Shown one piece after another: positions 58,187 through 64,000 of a stretch of DNA of 64,000 bases. The first letter of the stretch is position 1. The number at the start of each line of letters is the position of its first letter. The stretch comes from Paraburkholderia dioscoreae (GTDB lineage Bacteria > Pseudomonadota > Gammaproteobacteria > Burkholderiales > Burkholderiaceae), in NCBI RefSeq assembly GCF_902459535.1, contig NZ_LR699553.1, forward strand, positions 4,340,001 to 4,404,000, given 5' to 3'. The notes beneath the pieces are model-generated. The model saw only the letters and a list, made by a program, of their open reading frames with translations. It was not told where the DNA came from and searched no databases. Position numbers and translations under genes: made by a program.

Positions 58187-59353
58187 TCAGTCGCCGGACA
58201 ACTTCCACTTGCCGCCGACAATCTCCACCATGACGCGCGCCCGCTGGTCGAGACCGGAGTGGTCGTTCGCGCTCATGTTGAAGATGCCGTGCGACGCGGG
58301 CATGTCTCTGGTGTTTTCCAGCGCTGCACGCAGCGCCTCGCGGAACGCAGGCGTGCCCGGCTGGCCCTTCTTCAGCGCCAGCGGAATCGCGCGTCGCAGC
58401 AGCAGGCCCGCGTCCCATGCGTGGCCGCCGAAGGTGGACACCGAGCCGGCGCCGTAAGCGGTTTCATACGCATGCTTATAGGCGAGCGCGCTCTTTTTCA
58501 CCGGATTCGAATCGGGCAGTTGATCGGCAACGAGCAACGGGCCGGCCGGCAAATATGTACCTTCGCAATCCTTGCCGCACACGCGCAGAAAGTCGTTATT
58601 GGCGACGCCGTGCGTCTGATAGTACTTGCCCTTGTAGCCGCGCTCCTTGAGCGTTTTCTGCGGCAGCGCGGCCGGCGTGCCCGCGCCCGCGATCAGCACC
58701 GCATCCGGGTTCTGCGACATGACTTTCAGCACCTGGCCGGTCACCGACGCGTCATTACGCGCGAAACGTTCGTTCGCGACGATCCTGATCTTCGCGAGAT
58801 CCGCAGCCTTGCCGAATTCCTTGAACCAGCTCTCGCCGTAAGCGTCCGAGAAACCGATGAACGCGACCGTCTTCACGCCGTGATTCGACATATGCTGCGC
58901 GATCGCGGTGGCCATGAGAATGTCGTTCTGCGGCGTCTTGAAGACCCACGCGCGCTTCGCATCCATCGGCTCGACGATGCTCGCCGCAGCGGCCATCGAA
59001 ATCATGGGCGTGGTAGTTTCGGCGGCGACGTCGATCATGGCCAGCGAGTTCGGCACCACGGTCGAGCCGATCAACGCATCCACGTGATCTTCGCTGGTGA
59101 GCTTGCGCGTGTTCTTGACGGCCTGAGTCGAATCGGTGGCGTCGTCGAGCACGATGTACTCGATTTTCTGGCCCGCTACTTCTTTAGGCAGCAGCGCAAT
59201 CGTGTTCTTTTCCGGAATACCGAGCGACGCGGCAGGCCCCGTTGCCGAGACGGTCACGCCGATTTTCACGTCCGCGAATGCATGGCCGCTCCATGCCGCA
59301 GTCATTCCGGTGGCGACCAATGCCGCGCTGATCCAACGCAATGCCGACTTCAT
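58187..59353 (-). CDS. Branched-chain amino acid ABC transporter substrate-binding protein (paralogue 2)
   Basis: The 388-residue protein starts after GAGGAG with a signal peptide cleaved near HAFA. It shares the KIGVTVSATGPAASLGIPEK, GVKTVAFIGFSDAYGESW and RVCGKDCEGTYLPAGP blocks with paralogue 1. It should bind the same class of ligand with altered affinity or specificity, feeding the adjacent LivH-LivMG-LivF permease. A strong terminator follows it, and an 18-bp inverted repeat lies 33 bp upstream. Confidence 0.92.
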   Translation of the reverse strand: MKSALRWISAALVATGMTAAWSGHAFADVKIGVTVSATGPAASLGIPEKNTIALLPKEVAGQKIEYIVLDDATDSTQAVKNTRKLTSEDHVDALIGSTVVPNSLAMIDVAAETTTPMISMAAAASIVEPMDAKRAWVFKTPQNDILMATAIAQHMSNHGVKTVAFIGFSDAYGESWFKEFGKAADLAKIRIVANERFARNDASVTGQVLKVMSQNPDAVLIAGAGTPAALPQKTLKERGYKGKYYQTHGVANNDFLRVCGKDCEGTYLPAGPLLVADQLPDSNPVKKSALAYKHAYETAYGAGSVSTFGGHAWDAGLLLRRAIPLALKKGQPGTPAFREALRAALENTRDMPASHGIFNMSANDHSGLDQRARVMVEIVGGKWKLSGD

Positions 59354-59385
59354 TCCGCTCCTCTGTCTACCCCGTTATTCATTCG

Positions 59386-59403
59386 AATCCAAATCTTTGG
59401 ATT
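59386..59403. promoter_or_regulatory. 18-bp inverted repeat upstream of binding protein 2
   Basis: AATCCAAA and TTTGGATT arms around TC lie 33 bp before the start codon. This is a likely operator position, with no known factor. Confidence 0.45.
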
Positions 59404-59570
59404 TAAATCCCGACCAAGCGGTCGGTGAATAGCGAGTTTAGCGGACGAAAGCCCCGCGCTGCAAGCGTTTTGCAGGGTTGTGCCGTGCGAAATAGAGACA
59501 CGTTCGACGAATAAAAAAGGCGCACCGAATTAGCGCGGAATTCGAGTCGCCAATAACCGGAAGCACAAAT

Positions 59571-59606
59571 AAAAAGCGCTGTTGGATATCAATCCAACAG
59601 CGCTTT
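59571..59606 (-). terminator. Terminator of the second liv operon
   Basis: AAAGCGCTGTTGGAT and ATCCAACAGCGCTTT form a 15-bp stem; on the minus strand it is followed by TTTTATTT. It lies about 265 nt beyond the livM stop; the remaining DNA between 59404 and 59871 shows no gene. Confidence 0.9.
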
Positions 59607-59871
59607 CGTCTGGGCACTGAGTGCCTCATTGTCTCCTCGTTCTCCACCTGCAAAATTCGTGGTGCATCAGAACTGCATGAAGATTAAATGAGCACCCGCT
59701 CTACTACAACTAGCAATTACCCTAGTGGTGCACTGCGGCACTGAATTGGGGCACGTTTGCGCATCCTGGCCCGCCCCACCGGACGCCTCGACAAAGACAC
59801 GCCCCGGCTTCACCGTATCAAGGACGCCACGCTATATCGGATACCGAAGCAATTGCGCATTTCACCGTGCG

Positions 59872-60843
59872 TCAGGCCCGCAGCGGCCGCACTCGCGCGA
59901 TGATTTCGCCGACAATGCCGCGCCTGAACGCCAGCACGCACGCAATGAAAATGACGCCGGTCACGATGGTCACCGATTCCCCCAGCGAGCGGAACCACTC
60001 CACGCCCGTCGACGACGCGAGCGCCGCGCCGAAATCGCCGAGCCGGTCCTCCAGTGCGACGATCAACGCCGCGCCGAGCAACGGTCCGAACAGCGTGCCC
60101 ATGCCACCGACGAGCGTCATCAGGATCACCAGACCCGACATGGTCCAGTACGCGTCGCTCAACGTTTCGAACCCTTGCACCAGCACCTTGAGCGAACCCG
60201 CGAGACCGGCGATCCCCGCCGACAGGATAAAGGCAAGCAGCTTGAAGCGATCCGTATCGTAGCCGAGCGACACCGCGCGCGGTTCGTTCTCCTTGATTGC
60301 CACCAGCACCTGTCCGAACGGCGAATGCACGATCCGCACGATCAGCAGGAACGCCAGCACCATCACGGCTAGCACGACGAAGTACAGCGCCGTATCGGAC
60401 GAGAGATCCAGCACGCCAAACAGTTTGCCGCGGGGCACGCCTTGCAGACCGTCCTCACCATGCGTGAACGGCGCCTGCAGGAACACGAAGTAGACCATCT
60501 GCGCGAGCGCCAGCGTGACCATCGCGAAGTAGATGCCCTGGCGGCGAATCGCGAAGATGCCCACAATCAGCCCGAGCAAGGTGGCCGCCGCCGTGCCGGC
60601 CAGCACGCCGAGCTCCGGCGAGAAGCCGAGCGTCTGCATCGCGTAGCCCGTGACATAGCCGGCCGAGGCGAGAAACATGGCGTGGCCGAACGACAGCAAT
60701 CCGGTATAGCCGATCAGCAGATTGAACGCCGCCGCGAACAGCGCAAAACACATCACCTTCATCACGAAGAGCGGATAGATGCCGAGCACGGGCACCGCGA
60801 GAAGCACGATCAGCAGCAGACCGTAGAGCACTTTTCTCTGCAT
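59872..60843 (-). CDS. livM: Branched-chain amino acid ABC transporter permease LivM (second system)
   Basis: ATGATG at 60846-60841 overlaps the livH stop; the second ATG (60843) has the better spacing to AAGGA. The 323-residue protein has about 9 membrane helices and the EAA-like loop AIKENEPRAVSLGYDTDRFKL. It ends without an ATPase domain, unlike the fused protein at 53609-55393. Confidence 0.92.
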   Translation of the reverse strand: MQRKVLYGLLLIVLLAVPVLGIYPLFVMKVMCFALFAAAFNLLIGYTGLLSFGHAMFLASAGYVTGYAMQTLGFSPELGVLAGTAAATLLGLIVGIFAIRRQGIYFAMVTLALAQMVYFVFLQAPFTHGEDGLQGVPRGKLFGVLDLSSDTALYFVVLAVMVLAFLLIVRIVHSPFGQVLVAIKENEPRAVSLGYDTDRFKLLAFILSAGIAGLAGSLKVLVQGFETLSDAYWTMSGLVILMTLVGGMGTLFGPLLGAALIVALEDRLGDFGAALASSTGVEWFRSLGESVTIVTGVIFIACVLAFRRGIVGEIIARVRPLRA

Positions 60844-61727
60844 CATTTTTCCTTGCCGAAGAGACCCGCCGGGCGCACCAGCAACACGAGCGCCATGATC
60901 ACGAAGACGACGGTCGCCGACGCTTCCGGGTAAAACACGCGCGTCAGTCCCTCGATCACGCCGAGCATCAAGCCGGTAAGAATCGAGCCCATGATCGACC
61001 CCATGCCGCCGATCACGACCACCGCAAACACCGTGATGATCATCGGCTGCCCCATCAGCGGCGAGACCTGGATCACCGGCGCGGCGAGCACGCCCGCAAA
61101 TGCCGCCAGCGCGACGCCGAAGCCGTAGGTGAGCGTGATCATCAGCGGCACGTTGATGCCGAACGCTTCGACGAGCTTCGGGTTTTCGGTGCCGGCGCGC
61201 AGATACGCGCCGAGACGCGTCTTCTCGATCACGAACCACGTCGCGAAGCACACCGCCAGCGAAGCCACCACGACCCACGCGCGATAGTTCGGCAGGAACA
61301 TGAAGCCGAGATTGGTGGCGCCGGAAAGCGCCGACGGCACGTCGTACGGCTGGCCGGAGGAACCGTAGATGGAACGGAACACGCCCTCCACCACCAGCGT
61401 GAGCCCGAAGGTCAGCAAAAGCCCATATAGATGGTCGAGCTTGTAGAGCCAGCGCAGCATCGAGCGTTCGATCGCCATGCCGAACAGCCCGACGATCAGC
61501 GGCGCCAGCACGAGCATCACCCAGTACGGCAGGCCGAAATACGAAAAGCCCATCCACGCGAGCATGGCGCCCAGCATGAACAACGCGCCATGCGCGAAAT
61601 TGATCACGTTGAGCAAGCCGAAGATCACCGCCAACCCGAGACTCAGAATTGCGTAGAACGAGCCGTTCACGAGCCCCAGCAACAGCTGGCTCAGCATCGC
61701 CGGTAGCGGAACGCCAAAGATTTCCAT
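60843..61727 (-). CDS. livH: Branched-chain amino acid ABC transporter permease LivH (second system)
   Basis: The 294-residue protein has the LivH opening LGLVNGSFYAILSLGLAVIFGLLNVINFAHGALFMLG (split here) and coupling loop AGTENPKLVEAFGIN. About 8 membrane helices. The stop overlaps livM by ATGA. It lies downstream of the binding protein with a 185-bp gap containing a palindrome. Confidence 0.92.
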   Translation of the reverse strand: MEIFGVPLPAMLSQLLLGLVNGSFYAILSLGLAVIFGLLNVINFAHGALFMLGAMLAWMGFSYFGLPYWVMLVLAPLIVGLFGMAIERSMLRWLYKLDHLYGLLLTFGLTLVVEGVFRSIYGSSGQPYDVPSALSGATNLGFMFLPNYRAWVVVASLAVCFATWFVIEKTRLGAYLRAGTENPKLVEAFGINVPLMITLTYGFGVALAAFAGVLAAPVIQVSPLMGQPMIITVFAVVVIGGMGSIMGSILTGLMLGVIEGLTRVFYPEASATVVFVIMALVLLVRPAGLFGKEK

Positions 61728-61881
61728 TGAAGCCCTAACCCATCACCAAGGTGAGATCGGTCACGCACGATCCGGCCGGCGCGCGATCAGCGGCAGCGAC
61801 GCCAATCGCGCGCGGCATGTGAAACGGTTTGCCAGCGGTCTGTGTACCAACGCGGCACTATGTATCGCCCGCCAGTAGCAG

Positions 61882-61895
61882 GACAGCCGGCTGTC
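61882..61895. repeat. Inter-cistronic 14-bp palindrome between binding protein 3 and livH
   Basis: GACAGCCGGCTGTC lies 18 bp after the stop of the binding protein gene and could form an mRNA hairpin that stabilises the upstream message. Confidence 0.4.
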
Positions 61896-61912
61896 TGGTT
61901 ACCAACCGGCGC

Positions 61913-63127
61913 TTATTTCCACAAGGCGCAGCGGGTTTCAGCCTTGGTCGTGAACGCCTGCTCGCCAGGGATCGTCGCGGTGATCTTGTAGTAGTCCCAC
62001 GGCTCCTTGGATTCGGCCGGCGCCTTCACCTGCATCAGATACATGTCGTGGATCATGCTGCCGTCCTGACGGATGTAGCCCTTCGCGTAGAAGTCGTCGA
62101 TCTTCGTCTTCTTCAGTTGCGCCATCACCTTGTCGGAGTCGGTCGAACCCACCGCCTTCACCGCATTCAGATAAGTGATGGTCGCCGAGTAGTCGGCCGC
62201 CTGCAGGCTCGACGGCATCTTCTTTGTCTTGTCGAAGTAGCGCTCCGCCCACTTGCGAGTCGTGGCGTCCTTGTTCCAGTACCAGCTGTCCGTCAGCACG
62301 AGACCCTGGGTGGTTTCGAGGCCCAGGCTATGGATATCGTCGATAAACACCAGCAGCGCGGCGAGCTTCATCGTCTTGGTGATGCCGAATTCCTTGGCCG
62401 CCTTGATCGAGTTGATCGTGTCGCCGCCCGCATTCGCGAGGCCGAGAATCTGCGCCTTCGACGCCTGCGCCTGCAGCAGGAACGACGAGAAGTCGGACGC
62501 CGACAGCGGATGGCGCACCGCGCCGAGTACCTGGCCGCCGTTCGCCTTCACCACGTCCGACGTGTTCTTCTCGAGCGCCTTGCCGAACGCATAGTCGGCC
62601 GTGAGGAAGTACCAGGTCTTGCCGCCCTGCTTCGTCACCGCCGAACCCGTGCCCTTGGCCAGCGCCGTGGTGTCATACGCGTAGTGGATCGTGTACGGCG
62701 TGCATTGCTCGTTGGTGAGCGTGTCGGCGCCCGCGCCGATGCTGATATACACCTTCTTCTTTTCGCCGGCCACGGTGTTCATCGACAAACCCGTTGCCGA
62801 GTTCGTGCCGCCGATCAGCATATCCACCCCGTCGCGATCGAACCACTCGCGTGCGCGCGAGGCCGCGATGTCTGCCTTGTTCTGGTGATCGGCGTAGACC
62901 ACGGTGATCGGCTTGCCGTTCACCTTGCCGCCGAAGTCCGCCACTGCCATGCGGATCGCTTCGAGGCCGCCCTGGCCGTCGATATCCGCATACAGACCCG
63001 ACATGTCGGTGATGAAGCCGATCTTCACCGAGTCGTCAGCCGCTTGCGCGCTGCCCATCGTCAAGGCGGCGCCGGCGGCGACCGCGAAACAAAGTGTGGC
63101 AAGCCGCGCGAGTGGGTTCTTTTTCAT
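61913..63127 (-). CDS. Branched-chain amino acid-type ABC transporter substrate-binding protein (third)
   Basis: The 404-residue protein starts after AGGAGACAGG. A signal peptide (PLARLATLCFAVAAGAALTMG, cleavage near AQA) is followed by KIGFITDMSGLYADIDGQGG. It lacks the CGKDCEG block of the other two and is clearly diverged, closer to the group that binds other amino acids, urea-type or aromatic ligands. It is in operon with livF upstream and livH, livM downstream. Substrate uncertain. Confidence 0.9.
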   Translation of the reverse strand: MKKNPLARLATLCFAVAAGAALTMGSAQAADDSVKIGFITDMSGLYADIDGQGGLEAIRMAVADFGGKVNGKPITVVYADHQNKADIAASRAREWFDRDGVDMLIGGTNSATGLSMNTVAGEKKKVYISIGAGADTLTNEQCTPYTIHYAYDTTALAKGTGSAVTKQGGKTWYFLTADYAFGKALEKNTSDVVKANGGQVLGAVRHPLSASDFSSFLLQAQASKAQILGLANAGGDTINSIKAAKEFGITKTMKLAALLVFIDDIHSLGLETTQGLVLTDSWYWNKDATTRKWAERYFDKTKKMPSSLQAADYSATITYLNAVKAVGSTDSDKVMAQLKKTKIDDFYAKGYIRQDGSMIHDMYLMQVKAPAESKEPWDYYKITATIPGEQAFTTKAETRCALWK

Positions 63128-63180
63128 TCCTGTCTCCTGGTTTCTTCGCTTGTGGTTATCAGAGGCATTCAGGCGTTTTT

Positions 63181-63939
63181 TTATACGCCCAAAAGATCGT
63201 GCAGGATCGGCATCTTGGTTTCGAGCTCGCTCGCCCCGAAGTGCTCGACAATCGCGCCGTGCTCCATCACGTAGAAGCGATCGGCAAGCGGCGCGGCAAA
63301 GCGAAAATTCTGCTCGACCATCACCACGGTATAGCCGCGCGCCTTGAGCGTCATGATCATGCGTGCCAGTGCCTGAACGATGACAGGCGCGAGCCCTTCC
63401 GAGATTTCGTCGAGCAGCAGCAGGCTCGCACCGGTGCGCAGAATGCGCGCCACCGCGAGCATCTGCTGTTCGCCGCCCGAGAGCCGCGTACCCTGGCTCA
63501 TGCGGCGTTCATGCAGATTCGGAAACATCGAATAAATCTCTTCGAGCGACATCATGTGCGCCTTGTCCCCGACGGGCGGCGGCAACAGCAGGTTTTCCTC
63601 GCATGAGAGACTCGAAAAAATGCCGCGCTCTTCCGGACAGTAACCAATGCCGCAATGCGCGATGCGATGCGTGGGCAGATCGATGGTTTCACGTCCGCCA
63701 ATGCGGATCGAGCCGGTGCGCCGTCCGGTCAGGCCCATGATGGCGCGCAGCGTAGTGGTCCGCCCCGCGCCGTTGCGGCCCAGCAGCGTGACGACTTCGC
63801 CGCGGTTCACCGTCAGATCGACGCCATGCAGAATGTGGGACTCTCCGTACCACGCCTGCAATCCCTTGATGTCCAGCGCGGGAGCGGCGCCGTCCGTGCC
63901 GCTCACTTCGAGGCTTTCACGCTCGGCAATCGTATTCAT
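63181..63939 (-). CDS. livF: Branched-chain amino acid ABC transporter ATP-binding protein LivF (second system), Walker A Arg variant
   Basis: The 252-residue protein starts with ATGA overlap on the upstream livG. The ABC signature LSGGEQQM and Walker B LLLLDEISEGL are intact, but the Walker A reads GRNGAGRTTT: the usual Lys is Arg (codon CGG). This could weaken ATP binding, or be a tolerated variant of this lineage. LivF pairs with LivG, which has a normal role but whose P-loop is outside the window. Confidence 0.9.
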   Translation of the reverse strand: MNTIAERESLEVSGTDGAAPALDIKGLQAWYGESHILHGVDLTVNRGEVVTLLGRNGAGRTTTLRAIMGLTGRRTGSIRIGGRETIDLPTHRIAHCGIGYCPEERGIFSSLSCEENLLLPPPVGDKAHMMSLEEIYSMFPNLHERRMSQGTRLSGGEQQMLAVARILRTGASLLLLDEISEGLAPVIVQALARMIMTLKARGYTVVMVEQNFRFAAPLADRFYVMEHGAIVEHFGASELETKMPILHDLLGV

Positions 63940-64000
63940 GCGTGGGCTCCGGCGAGCGCCGCGTCCGCGCTGCCCATATAGGCTTGCATCACGAGCGGAT
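63936..64000 (-). CDS. livG: C-terminal end of LivG (truncated by window edge)
   Basis: The last 21 codons, ending LVMQAYMGSADAALAGAHA, overlap the livF start by ATGA. The VMQAYMG end matches the LivG C-terminal V.EAYLG pattern. First visible gene of the second liv operon. Confidence 0.7.
   Translation of the reverse strand, partial: PLVMQAYMGSADAALAGAHA

Overview
The window is high-GC chromosomal DNA from a betaproteobacterium of the Burkholderia sensu lato group, most likely Paraburkholderia. Three things support this: protein sequence style, a mnmG-rsmG-parA-parB-atpIBEFHAGDC block with two perfect parS sites (the core segregation locus of a primary chromosome), and fused LivM-LivG branched-chain amino acid transporter subunits. 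I see no phage, IS element, CRISPR or plasmid backbone. Most genes are ordinary core metabolism. The interest lies in regulatory DNA, one decayed gene and a glycan-type cassette at the left edge.

Layout: 1-3176 is a tightly overlapping + strand cassette (WbqC-like C-terminus, DegT-like PLP-fold protein, GNAT acetyltransferase, PhyH-type dioxygenase, SAM methyltransferase) that looks like sugar or surface-polysaccharide modification. 3266-8404 holds a MetA-pathway-type outer-membrane protein, a frameshifted DUF1214 gene remnant, a HAD-fold lipoprotein, a CaCA-family cation exporter behind a yybP-ykoY (manganese) riboswitch, and a small outer-membrane beta-barrel. A tRNA-Arg(CCG), a di-haem membrane cytochrome c, Rep helicase, a Gfo/Idh/MocA oxidoreductase and a small lipoprotein follow.

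14472-24171 is a glycine/serine catabolic block: a tandem glycine riboswitch controls gcvT-gcvH-gcvP, followed by an alginate-lyase-like protein, sdaA and a ThDP-dependent acetolactate-synthase-like enzyme. 24310-29474 carries a Liv-type binding protein and trifunctional putA, with a candidate PutA operator upstream. 30089-39360 has a YeiH-type membrane protein with a translationally coupled Cys-containing small protein, priA, hemE, a periplasmic cyclohexadienyl dehydratase (pheC) and an acyl-CoA synthetase.

39592-52673 is the ATP synthase operon (atpIBEFHAGDC, with hairpin repeats between cistrons), parB, parA, rsmG and mnmG, all on the minus strand. 52845-64000 is two adjacent branched-chain amino acid (Liv/HAAT) ABC transporter loci with three periplasmic binding proteins, two of them tandem paralogues. 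The parS site upstream of mnmG lies in a 26-bp perfect palindrome followed by a U-run, so it may also terminate the liv transcript.

All calls were made by reading the sequence and by family recall. No database search was run.
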